A DNA stretch of 8,178 nucleotides. It comes from a bacterium. GTDB taxonomy: Bacteria; UBA8248. Shown in pieces: positions 1 through 5,742 of the stretch. A program made the translations under genes and the position numbers. The DNA is taken from NCBI GenBank assembly GCA_027622355.1, contig JAQBZT010000124.1, positions 1 to 8,178 on the forward strand. Reading direction: 5' to 3'. Every line of letters starts with the position of its first letter. The stretch's first letter is position 1. Below the pieces are notes generated by a model that ran no database searches, was not told where the DNA came from, and was given only the letters and a program-made list of their open reading frames with translations.

Positions 1-2
1 CG

Positions 3-638
3 GGGCTCGAAGGAAGGGTGGAGCCCGCCTTCGGGGCGAAGAATGCCGAGGAGTTCAACGCCCTGCGCGTCTCCATCATGAAAGAGCTGGCGGCGCTGCC
101 GCTCGCGGCGCGCGTGGACCGCTTCGAGGCGAACAGCGCCGAGCTCGAGCAGGTCTTCCGCCGCCTCACCCCCGCCGATCTGGAAAAGAACGCCTGGCAC
201 CGCTTCGGGGCCTGCCCGATCCGCTTTTATCCCATCGCCCGCCTCTATGAGGTGTTCCTCCACGAGTGGGACATCGTGAACGACCCGGCGGCCCCGCTCG
301 CTCCGGGGGGGCTCGATGCGGCGATGGCGGAGCTGCCCTGGCGCTTCGCGTTTTTCTACGGCCTGCGGAAGGGCGGCGCCTTCGAGGGCCGGGTCCGGCT
401 TCGCACGAGCGATGCAGGCGATGCCCTGGGCCTTGCCTGGGAGGAGGGACGGGCGGTGGTCTGCCCCGGAGATGCAGACGGCTTCACGGCGGAGATTTCG
501 GCCCCGCGGAGCGATCTGCTGCTGCTCACCTCGGGGCGCGCCAAGCCTGCGGAAAAGGAGGCGGCCGGGAAGCTCCGGATCGAGGGCGATCGCGCCGCGG
601 CGGAGGTTGTGCTCGGCGTGCTGTGCGCTCCCTTTTAA
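3..638 (+). CDS. DinB/MDMPI-fold protein (maleylpyruvate isomerase family), 5'-partial
   Basis: The reading frame is open from the left edge, with no stop upstream of the first visible GTG at 18. The residues before that GTG (GLEGRV) look like the continuation of the second helix of a DinB-type bundle, so the true start lies outside the window and roughly 30-50 residues are probably missing. The segment LYEVFLHEWDIV (nucleotides about 240-278) matches the conserved helix of the mycothiol-dependent maleylpyruvate isomerase family; its His at 261-263 is the expected metal-ligand type. The C-terminal part (LLLLTSGRAKP, then LRIEGDRAAAEVVLGVL) fits the SCP2-like C-terminal domain common in this family. 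Members bind a divalent metal and often act as thiol-dependent isomerases or transferases, but most are uncharacterised. The substrate here is unknown. The family call is fairly secure; an isomerase activity is not shown. The protein is probably cytoplasmic. Confidence 0.72.
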   Translation, partial: GLEGRVEPAFGAKNAEEFNALRVSIMKELAALPLAARVDRFEANSAELEQVFRRLTPADLEKNAWHRFGACPIRFYPIARLYEVFLHEWDIVNDPAAPLAPGGLDAAMAELPWRFAFFYGLRKGGAFEGRVRLRTSDAGDALGLAWEEGRAVVCPGDADGFTAEISAPRSDLLLLTSGRAKPAEKEAAGKLRIEGDRAAAEVVLGVLCAPF

Positions 639-650
639 GGGCCCGGCCTC

Positions 651-679
651 TTTACACCCACGGCGAACCGCCATACGAT
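651..679 (+). promoter_or_regulatory. Candidate sigma70-type promoter for the amidohydrolase gene
   Basis: A -35 box TTTACA (651-656, five of six consensus positions) and a -10 box TACGAT (674-679, four of six) are separated by exactly 17 bases. Transcription would start near 686, leaving an untranslated leader of about 115 bases before the ATG at 801. The leader holds a small hairpin possibility, CGGGC (712-716) with GCCCG (726-730). The rest of the 162-base gap after the upstream gene shows nothing else I can name. This is inferred from pattern only; read-through from the upstream gene is also possible because I see no terminator at 639-650. Confidence 0.4.
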
Positions 680-800
680 GGCGCTATTCGATGATGTTTC
701 GCACCCTGTTTCGGGCGGGAGAGAAGCCCGGTTGCCGAATTTTCGCCGGCCCGCGCGGCGGTGAAACGATGTTTTGGGTTATCCAAACGGGAGGTGGACG

Positions 801-2012
801 ATGGCCGAAAAAGCGGTCGGTAAGAAGGCGGCGAAGAAGAAAGTTGCAAAAAAGAAGGTAGCGAAGAAGAAGGTAGCGGCGCGGGCTTCCGGGAAGCCGC
901 CGACATGGGACACCATCATGCCGCTCCCCTCGAACCCCGAGACGGGCGAGACGGCCAACGACTACTACATCCTCGACTGCGAAGTGCACGTCATGCCGGA
1001 GGATTACCGGCGTTTTATCAAATACTTCGAAGGAACCAAGACCTTCGAGTACGCCCACAAGGCGTGCAACTGGTGGCAGTGGGTCGATCACCGGACCGGC
1101 AAGCAGTCCGCCATCCATCCGGGGATGGACTGGAACATCGACAAGATCATCGGCGACATGAACCGTGCGGGGGTGGATCAGATCGCGCTGATGCGCGAAT
1201 CGTTCATTGACACCTCGGGCGACAGCGCCCCCTTCTCGACGAACCAGCACGTGATCGACGCCATCGAGAAGTACCCCGACCGCGTGATCGGCGTCTCGAA
1301 CGTGGGGCCCTTCTCCAAGCGCAAATTGAAAGACGTGCTCTGGGAGTTGGAGTACCTCCACGACAACTACAACTTCAAGTTCACGAAGTTCTACCAGCCC
1401 GAGGATTGCCCGATCAACGACCGCAGGCTCTGGCCTGTCTACGAGATGTGCCAGGACAAGGGCATCGTGGCCTTCTTCCACACCGGCATCACCATCCGCA
1501 TGGGGCCGACGCGCTACACGCTGCCCGTTCTGCTGGACGATGTGGCCTCGGACTTCCCCGACCTCAAGATCGTCGCCTACCACGGCGGCTATCCCTACTG
1601 GGAAGACCTCATCATGCTCATGTGGAAGCACCCCAATATCTTTGTGAGCTACTCGATCCTCCTCCCCTGGCTCATGCGGGCGCCGCACCGTTTCGCCCAC
1701 ATGGTGGGAACCACGCTTCAGATCGCGGGCTACGACCGCTTCATCTGGGGCAGCGACTGGCCGGCCTCGGACCCCTACCAGTCGGTCGAGGCGATCCTGA
1801 AGCTGGATATGCCCGAAGAGTTGCAGGAGAAATGGGGCTACCCGCCCATCACCGAAGAGCTCAAGCGGAACTTCCTCGGCGCCACCCTGGCCAAGCTGGC
1901 CGGGATCGACGCCAAGAAGAACCACCAGAAATTCCCCGGCTACAACAAGCCCCCCACGGGCAGTACGCCCGAGGGCGACCTCACCCGACGGCTCATGAAG
2001 AACCAGAAGTAG
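801..2012 (+). CDS. Amidohydrolase family 2 (ACMSD/decarboxylase-like) with lysine-rich N-terminal tail
   Basis: This 403-residue protein belongs to the metal-dependent amidohydrolase_2 (TIM-barrel) family. I chose the ATG at 801 because GGGAGGTG lies a few bases upstream; an in-frame TTG at 774 has no such support. Residues 1-32 are a basic tail rich in Lys and Ala, with three AKKKV units at 11-25. The barrel starts near 55. Probable metal ligands are Glu61 and His63 (in LDCEVHVMP), His227 (AFFHTG), His261 (AYHGGYP) and Asp319 (WGSDWP). The E-x-H first motif, in place of H-x-H, is typical of the non-oxidative decarboxylase side of the family (gamma-resorcylate and 5-carboxyvanillate decarboxylases), so a C-C cleaving decarboxylase or hydratase is as likely as a hydrolase. 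The substrate cannot be inferred. The protein is probably cytoplasmic, as no signal peptide is visible. A strong terminator follows, so it closes its transcript. Confidence 0.88.
   Translation: MAEKAVGKKAAKKKVAKKKVAKKKVAARASGKPPTWDTIMPLPSNPETGETANDYYILDCEVHVMPEDYRRFIKYFEGTKTFEYAHKACNWWQWVDHRTGKQSAIHPGMDWNIDKIIGDMNRAGVDQIALMRESFIDTSGDSAPFSTNQHVIDAIEKYPDRVIGVSNVGPFSKRKLKDVLWELEYLHDNYNFKFTKFYQPEDCPINDRRLWPVYEMCQDKGIVAFFHTGITIRMGPTRYTLPVLLDDVASDFPDLKIVAYHGGYPYWEDLIMLMWKHPNIFVSYSILLPWLMRAPHRFAHMVGTTLQIAGYDRFIWGSDWPASDPYQSVEAILKLDMPEELQEKWGYPPITEELKRNFLGATLAKLAGIDAKKNHQKFPGYNKPPTGSTPEGDLTRRLMKNQK
831..875 (+). repeat. Three tandem 15-bp units encoding (AKKKV)x3
   Basis: Three consecutive 15-base units (831-845, 846-860, 861-875) each encode AKKKV with small synonymous differences. 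They form the core of the basic tail of the amidohydrolase. Lys/Ala repeats of this kind resemble histone H1-like or AlgP-like C-terminal tails. In-frame slippage could expand or contract the array. Confidence 0.85.
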
Positions 2013-2031
2013 TCGGCGCGCTGTCGCAGGA

Positions 2032-2075
2032 AAAAAAACGGCCCCGTCCTCTTCGGAGGGCGGGGCCGTTTTTTT
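2032..2075 (+). terminator. Strong intrinsic terminator with UUCG tetraloop
   Basis: The stem pairs ACGGCCCCG (2038-2046), a T-G wobble (2047/2060) and CCTC (2048-2051) with GAGG (2056-2059) and CGGGGCCGT (2061-2069). It closes on a TTCG loop at 2052-2055 with the extra-stable C(UUCG)G closing pair. A run of seven T residues (2069-2075) follows on the plus strand and an A run (2031-2038) precedes, so the structure is nearly symmetrical and could terminate on both strands. It starts about 20 bases after the amidohydrolase stop codon. Confidence 0.93.
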
Positions 2076-2099
2076 GGGATTTCCTGAAAATGCAGGATA

Positions 2100-2128
2100 T
2101 TGCTTTTTTATCTATTTTTGGCTATGAA
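2100..2128 (+). promoter_or_regulatory. Candidate promoter for the exported hydrolase gene
   Basis: TTGCTT (2100-2105) and TATGAA (2123-2128) are separated by 17 bases in a markedly AT-rich stretch just after the terminator. Transcription would begin around 2135, about 70 bases before the ATG at 2203. The -35 box is weak (three of six positions). Its position between a terminator and the next gene makes a promoter here likely, but these exact boxes are a guess. Confidence 0.35.
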
Positions 2129-2138
2129 ATCATCTTCA

Positions 2139-2148
2139 TGCAATTGCA
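2139..2148. promoter_or_regulatory. 10-bp perfect palindrome, possible operator
   Basis: TGCAATTGCA is a perfect inverted repeat located just downstream of the candidate -10 box and about 55 bases upstream of the exported hydrolase start. A site at this position could bind a dimeric repressor. A chance palindrome in AT-rich DNA is a fair alternative. Confidence 0.2.
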
Positions 2149-2202
2149 GGGTGTTTTGAAAGGCCGCCTTCATTAACCTTTTTCTGGAAATAGGGAGATT
2201 CC

Positions 2203-3033
2203 ATGCGTCAGAACCGGTGGGTTTGTGCAATTGTTTCCCTGTTCGTGTTTTTTGCCGTAGCGGCGGCTGCTCCGGGCGCGGAAGCCTTCGAGCTTCAGTG
2301 GTTCGGACAGTCCGCCTTCAAGATCACCACCCCGGGCGGCAAGGTCATCCTGATCGATCCGTTCATCACGAAGAACCCGAAGACCCCGAAGGAGCTCAAG
2401 GACCTCTCCAAGCTCGGCAAGGTGGACCTCATCCTCCTCACCCACGGGCACGGGGATCACGTCGGCGATACGGTGAAAATCGCCAAGATGACGGGCGCCC
2501 GCGTGGCCTTGAACGCCGACATGGGCCAGACCTTCGCCGCGCTCGGCCTGGTGTCCATGAAGAAGCTGATTCGCTTCAACAAGAGCGGCCCCATCCAGCC
2601 CCTCGGCCCCGGCATCACCATCACCATGGTCCGCGCCGAGCACAGCTCCGAGATCGTCCACAAGGACCCCAAGACGAAAAAGACCGAAGTGCACCCCGGC
2701 GGCGAGCCCGCCGGCTACATCATCCGCCTCGAGGACGGCTACACCATCTATCATGCGGGCGACACCGGCGTTTTCGGCGACATGAAATTCATCGGCGAGT
2801 ACTACAAGCCGGACCTCGCCCTGCTGCCCATCGGCGGTCATTTCACGATGGACCCGGCCCATGCCGCCTACGCCGTGCGCGAGCTGCTCAAGGTGAAGCG
2901 CATCATCCCGATCCACTACGGCACCTTCCCGCCGCTCAAGGGAACGCCCGAGCAGCTGGTCAAGGCTCTCGGCGATTTTCCCGCCGAGGTGTTCGCCCTG
3001 AAGCCGGGGGAGAAGCGCACTTTCGGAAAATAG
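2203..3033 (+). CDS. Exported UPF0173-type metal-dependent hydrolase (metallo-beta-lactamase fold)
   Basis: The 276-residue product starts at an ATG with GGGAG five bases upstream. Residues 1-28 form a Sec-type signal peptide: basic MRQNR, a hydrophobic core, and a probable cut after AEA at residue 28. The mature part matches the UPF0173/UlaG-like group of the metallo-beta-lactamase superfamily. It has LIDPFI (50-55), the metal-binding THGHGDH (His81, His83, Asp85, His86), His147 in AEHSSE, PAGYII (169-174), Asp187 in HAGDTGVFGDM, LLPIGGHFTMD (208-217) and His238 in PIHYGTF. All expected two-metal ligands are present. The family usually lacks a signal peptide and is about 225-235 residues long; this one is longer mainly because of its leader. 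It should act in the periplasm. The substrate is unknown. The next gene follows after 32 bases and is probably co-transcribed. Confidence 0.9.
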   Translation: MRQNRWVCAIVSLFVFFAVAAAAPGAEAFELQWFGQSAFKITTPGGKVILIDPFITKNPKTPKELKDLSKLGKVDLILLTHGHGDHVGDTVKIAKMTGARVALNADMGQTFAALGLVSMKKLIRFNKSGPIQPLGPGITITMVRAEHSSEIVHKDPKTKKTEVHPGGEPAGYIIRLEDGYTIYHAGDTGVFGDMKFIGEYYKPDLALLPIGGHFTMDPAHAAYAVRELLKVKRIIPIHYGTFPPLKGTPEQLVKALGDFPAEVFALKPGEKRTFGK

Positions 3034-3065
3034 GAACTGCCTGATCCGGAAAGGGGAGGGAAAGC

Positions 3066-3407
3066 ATGCGGGTACTCGTTGCCGCCCTTTCCCTCCTGTT
3101 TTTTTCTGGAGCGGCCTCGGCCGATGTCACCATCCAGAGCACCCGCAAGGCGGGGCGGATGGCGCACCTCCGTATTCTTTATACGAACACCACCGGTGTC
3201 ACTTTTTCCTCTGTCAAGATCCTCTGCGCCCTGCCGGGTGCGAGCGGGCAGCGGGAGCAGGGGATTCTATATCTCTCGAACCATCTCGGGGGCGGTCTCG
3301 GCCCAGGCTACACGGCGGAGGGTGTGCTTCAGGTGCCGCTGAAGGAGGGCGCCAAGCCGGAGGATATCGCCTGTGAGGATACCGGCCAGCCGGTGCGGCT
3401 TCCGTGA
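3066..3407 (+). CDS. Small secreted protein of unknown function
   Basis: The 113-residue product starts at an ATG preceded by GGAGGG at 3055-3060. Residues 1-19 form a clear signal peptide (hydrophobic core VLVAALSLLFF, probable cut after ASA), giving a mature protein of about 94 residues. The mature part reads as alternating beta strands (MAHLRILYTN, TFSSVKILCAL, AEGVLQVPL) and would suit a small beta-sandwich. It has two cysteines, Cys54 and Cys103, which could form a disulfide in the periplasm. I do not recognise the family. It lies 32 bases after the exported metal-dependent hydrolase, on the same strand and with no terminator between, so the two are likely one operon acting in the same compartment. 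Confidence 0.72.
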   Translation: MRVLVAALSLLFFSGAASADVTIQSTRKAGRMAHLRILYTNTTGVTFSSVKILCALPGASGQREQGILYLSNHLGGGLGPGYTAEGVLQVPLKEGAKPEDIACEDTGQPVRLP

Positions 3408-3409
3408 AT

Positions 3410-3739
3410 CTAGTTCTCTTTTTTCTCCTCCCACCACTTTTCGAGCAGGCGCGTCAGGCGCTCCCCCTGCGGGGGGTCGAGGTACAGGAAAAAACCGCCC
3501 AGGGCGAGCAGGAGAATGCCCGGGCCGGTGCGCTTGAGCGAGAAGGCGGCCGCGGCCGCTTCCGCGCTGAGCGGGATGCGGAGCACGGCTTTGCCCATGA
3601 GAACCAGGTCGAAGGTGTAGGCGGTTTCGGGTGCGCCGGGAGCCGGACCGGCCGGAAGCCCGAAGCCCAGAAAGAGAAAGGCCGCGCCCAGGATCGCAAG
3701 GAGGACGCCCGCCCCGCTCCGCCAGTTCTCCCGGCCCAT
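3410..3739 (-). CDS. Small two-helix membrane protein, unknown function
   Basis: The 109-residue product has two likely transmembrane helices, about residues 9-29 (GAGVLLAILGAAFLFLGFG) and 70-87 (RTGPGILLLALGGFFLYLD). Between them is a soluble segment of about 40 residues, and a charged tail ends in KWWEEKKEN. I do not recognise a family. Its ATG lies eight bases after the stop codon of the dehydrogenase gene on the same strand, and no Shine-Dalgarno sequence is visible in the short gap (accccctc in minus-strand sense), so translation is probably coupled to the upstream gene. It converges on the small secreted protein gene, with only two bases between the stop codons. Real coding is supported by the membrane pattern and the tight spacing, but remains moderately certain. 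Confidence 0.6.
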   Translation of the reverse strand: MGRENWRSGAGVLLAILGAAFLFLGFGLPAGPAPGAPETAYTFDLVLMGKAVLRIPLSAEAAAAAFSLKRTGPGILLLALGGFFLYLDPPQGERLTRLLEKWWEEKKEN

Positions 3740-3747
3740 GAGGGGGT

Positions 3748-4554
3748 TCAGCCGGTGATGTCCTCGCCGCCGTCCACGCGGATGATGTTGCCCGTCATCC
3801 AGTGGGTGCCCGAGACGGCGAGGGCGGCGATGGCGTCGGCGACTTTTGCGGGGGTGGTGAGTTCATTGTGCGGATTGACGCGCAGCACGTTCTCGATCAT
3901 CTGCTCGTTGCCGGGGATCTTCCGCAGGGCGGGGGTGTCGGTGACGCCGGCCTGAATGCTGTTGGCGGTGATGCCCTTGGAGGCGAGCTCCACGGCGAGC
4001 TGGCGGATGTGGCTCTCCAGCGCCGCCTTCGCGGCCGAGACCGCCCCGTAGGTTGCCCAGATGCGGTGGCCGCCCGCGCTGGTCATGGCGTAAATCCGCC
4101 CGCCCCGGCCCATCAGGCCGCGCTCGACGAGACCCTGCACCCAGTAGATCAGGCTGTTGGCCATGACATCGAGGGTCATCTCCACCTGCTTCTGGGTGAT
4201 GGCGTCGCCCGGATCCTCGGCGATGAAGAGCTTCAGCGTGCCGAAGGCGAGGCTGTGGAGCAGGACCCGGACATCCCCCATGCCGCCCGCGCCGAGCCGC
4301 TCCGCCATGGCGTTAAAGACCTTCGCGCGGGACTCCTCGTCGGCGGCGTTCACGTTAAAAAAGATTGCCTCGGCGCCGTTCGCGCGGATGCCCTCCTGGA
4401 TGCGATCGGCGTTGGGGAGGGTGGCCTTCCGGTCGAGGTGGACGCCGAAGATGTTCATGCCCTCCTTGGAGAGCCGAAGGGCGTTCGCCTCGCCGAAGCC
4501 GCTGCTCGCGCCCAGAATCAACGCCCATTTTCCCTGCAAGTTTGAATCAGCCAA
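3748..4554 (-). CDS. Short-chain dehydrogenase/reductase, enoyl-ACP reductase-like (FabL/FabI type)
   Basis: The 268-residue protein has the Rossmann-fold SDR layout. It shows the nucleotide-binding GASSGFGEA (15-23), LLHSLAFG at 98-105 (compare HSIAF in FabI, in place of the usual NNAG), Ser159 in MTSAGG, Tyr169 and Lys176 spaced Y-x6-K, and IIRVDGG near the C-terminus. The Y-x6-K spacing is the mark of divergent enoyl-ACP reductases; classical SDRs have Y-x3-K. FabI has a second Tyr ten residues before the catalytic one, whereas this protein has Ser there, as I recall for FabL. The segment KAALESHIRQLAVELASKGI also resembles FabL. An enoyl-thioester reductase using NAD(P)H is the best guess; the carrier (ACP or CoA) is unknown. 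The start is a TTG at 4554, supported by AAAGGAGG eight bases upstream; no ATG or GTG sits at a suitable distance. Confidence 0.82.
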   Translation of the reverse strand: MADSNLQGKWALILGASSGFGEANALRLSKEGMNIFGVHLDRKATLPNADRIQEGIRANGAEAIFFNVNAADEESRAKVFNAMAERLGAGGMGDVRVLLHSLAFGTLKLFIAEDPGDAITQKQVEMTLDVMANSLIYWVQGLVERGLMGRGGRIYAMTSAGGHRIWATYGAVSAAKAALESHIRQLAVELASKGITANSIQAGVTDTPALRKIPGNEQMIENVLRVNPHNELTTPAKVADAIAALAVSGTHWMTGNIIRVDGGEDITG

Positions 4555-4562
4555 GGGTGAAG

Positions 4563-4577
4563 CCTCCTTTCTGGAGG
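4563..4577 (-). promoter_or_regulatory. Shine-Dalgarno inside a short hairpin upstream of the dehydrogenase
   Basis: On the minus strand CCTCC (4577-4573), a five-base loop AGAAA, and GGAGG (4567-4563) form a perfect five-pair stem. GGAGG is the Shine-Dalgarno core for the TTG start at 4554, so the hairpin would hide the ribosome binding site. With the weak TTG start this suggests deliberately low or regulated translation. Confidence 0.45.
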
Positions 4578-4659
4578 AATGATCAGTTTGTCCGTATGAA
4601 CGTTATATCACAGGGGCAGGGCGGGCAAATTCTCCGGCATCCGGCGCGCGGGCTCTTCA

Positions 4660-4718
4660 TCTCTCCGGGTCGGCGCCTCTCCCTCCGGCGAAGGCGCCGT
4701 GGCCGACCATCGGAGAGA
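4660..4718. repeat. Large imperfect inverted repeat in the divergent intergenic region
   Basis: TCTCTCCG (4660-4667) pairs with CGGAGAGA (4711-4718), and GGTCGGC (4668-4674) pairs with GCCGACC (4702-4708); two bases (4709-4710) are bulged. That gives 15 pairs in the outer arm. An alternative inner stem pairs CGGCGCCT (4671-4678) with AGGCGCCG (4692-4699). No T run follows on either strand, so it does not look like an intrinsic terminator. It lies in the 308-base gap (4555-4862) between the divergent dehydrogenase and barrel genes. I see no convincing coding sequence in this gap. Confidence 0.6.
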
Positions 4719-4771
4719 CAGCGCCAAAATTTCCTTGTTTTGAGACCCCTTTCCGGGGAGCGGCGCAGTGT

Positions 4772-4783
4772 GAGAAATTTCTC
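4772..4783. promoter_or_regulatory. 12-bp perfect palindrome, possible operator
   Basis: GAGAAATTTCTC is a perfect inverted repeat 79 bases upstream of the beta-barrel start codon. Two direct copies of GAGCTT (4795-4800 and 4817-4822), 22 bases apart, follow between it and the gene. This spacing, about two helical turns, would suit a transcription factor binding one face of the DNA. No strong -35/-10 pair was found here. The regulatory role is inferred from symmetry and position only. Confidence 0.35.
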
Positions 4784-4862
4784 GTGCCAGGATCGAGCTT
4801 TGGTGTTACAGTACAAGAGCTTACGACAAATTTTCCGGCGAGGGAGAGGGACAGAGGAGCAG

Positions 4863-5726
4863 ATGTTTTCGACTTTCATGAAGCATGTGGCGATTCTCGG
4901 TCTGTTGTTGATGTGCCTCGCTCCCGCGGCGGCTTACGGCGCCCCGGCGGTCGAGGCCAACTTTCGCGAGAAACTCCGGGGGGGGCGCTTCGGTGGCAGC
5001 ATCGGTGCCGCCTCCTACGACTATGAGGAATCGTTCAGCGCGACCAATAGCAGCTTCGACTCCAGCGGCATCGCCTGGAATCTTTTCGCCGATGCAGAGA
5101 TCGTCGAGCGAGTGCGCATCGGTGTGGACTGGGAGGCTGCCCGCATCTCCAGCGGCACCGAGCGGTGGACGAATCTTCCCGTCGGCACGCTGATCGGCGC
5201 CCAGGTCAACCAGACCAACTCTCTCAAGGCCGAGATCGACATGGTCGATCTCGATTTGAGTTATGTGCTCTTTCGCAACGAGAAGGCGGAGCTGGAAATC
5301 GTCGTTGGCTGGCACGTGCTTCGGCATGACTTCAACCGGTCGAACTTCGCGTTTCAGGTGGCCGGTTCGACGATCAACTCCACCCTGGGGCCGGTGGACG
5401 AGGATGTGTTCGCCCACGGGCCCAAGGCCGGAATCCGTTTCGCCGGAGGGCTTCCGCCCCGGCTATTCGTTGACGCGGCCTTTTTCGTGAACACGCTGAC
5501 GAGCGTTCGGGCGGACAACAGTCTGCTGGGTCAGGTGGATTCGGACGGATACTCCTTGCGGTGGCGTGTCGGGCTGATGTACCAGATGAACGATATCTTC
5601 TCGGTGGGCGTTGCCTACCGGGGCACCTATATCGAGGTCAACCAGGGAAAAAGCGGAAACGTGATCCTGCCGCACAACGAGACGCTGATGAGCAGTGTCT
5701 TCCTCAGATTCCACTTCCGTTTTTAG
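4863..5726 (+). CDS. Outer-membrane beta-barrel protein
   Basis: The 287-residue protein starts at an ATG preceded by GAGGAG (4854-4859) and a GGGAGAGGG stretch. Residues 1-27 form a signal peptide (MKHVAILGLLLMCLAPAAA, probable cut after YGA). The mature part is made of amphipathic beta strands with alternating hydrophobic residues and frequent aromatics, for example IRFAGG, RLFVDAAFFVN, YSLRWRVGLMYQM, FSVGVAYRGTYIEV and the final SSVFLRFHFRF. The last residue is Phe, the usual signal for outer-membrane insertion by the BAM machinery. The size suggests a barrel of roughly 10-12 strands. I cannot name a family or a transported substrate. Regulation may come from the palindrome and inverted repeat in the upstream gap. 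It converges on the zinc dehydrogenase gene with 16 bases between the stop codons. Confidence 0.8.
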   Translation: MFSTFMKHVAILGLLLMCLAPAAAYGAPAVEANFREKLRGGRFGGSIGAASYDYEESFSATNSSFDSSGIAWNLFADAEIVERVRIGVDWEAARISSGTERWTNLPVGTLIGAQVNQTNSLKAEIDMVDLDLSYVLFRNEKAELEIVVGWHVLRHDFNRSNFAFQVAGSTINSTLGPVDEDVFAHGPKAGIRFAGGLPPRLFVDAAFFVNTLTSVRADNSLLGQVDSDGYSLRWRVGLMYQMNDIFSVGVAYRGTYIEVNQGKSGNVILPHNETLMSSVFLRFHFRF

Positions 5727-5742
5727 CCGTCTCCTCGCCGCA

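Noticed and set aside
684..1925. Long open frame on the minus strand opposite the amidohydrolase gene
   Set aside because: The translation is rich in Val, Asp, Gly, Arg and His with no recognisable motif, as expected for the reverse of a GC-rich gene. The plus strand has all family motifs and a ribosome site.
2173..2916. Long open frame opposite the exported metal-dependent hydrolase
   Set aside because: Composition is that of an antisense shadow (Asp, Gly, Val, His rich), and the real metallo-beta-lactamase motifs are on the plus strand.
3802..4545. Plus-strand open frame opposite the short-chain dehydrogenase
   Set aside because: It is a GC-rich antisense shadow; the SDR motifs on the minus strand are decisive.
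4365..4862. In-frame upstream extension of the barrel protein
   Set aside because: The extension is Arg/Pro rich, overlaps the dehydrogenase gene and would bury the signal peptide. The ATG at 4863 has a ribosome site and a proper signal sequence.
4583..4879. Possible small basic protein on the minus strand in the divergent gap
   Set aside because: It has a shadow-like Arg-rich composition, no ribosome site and no motif, and it spans the inverted repeat and palindrome.
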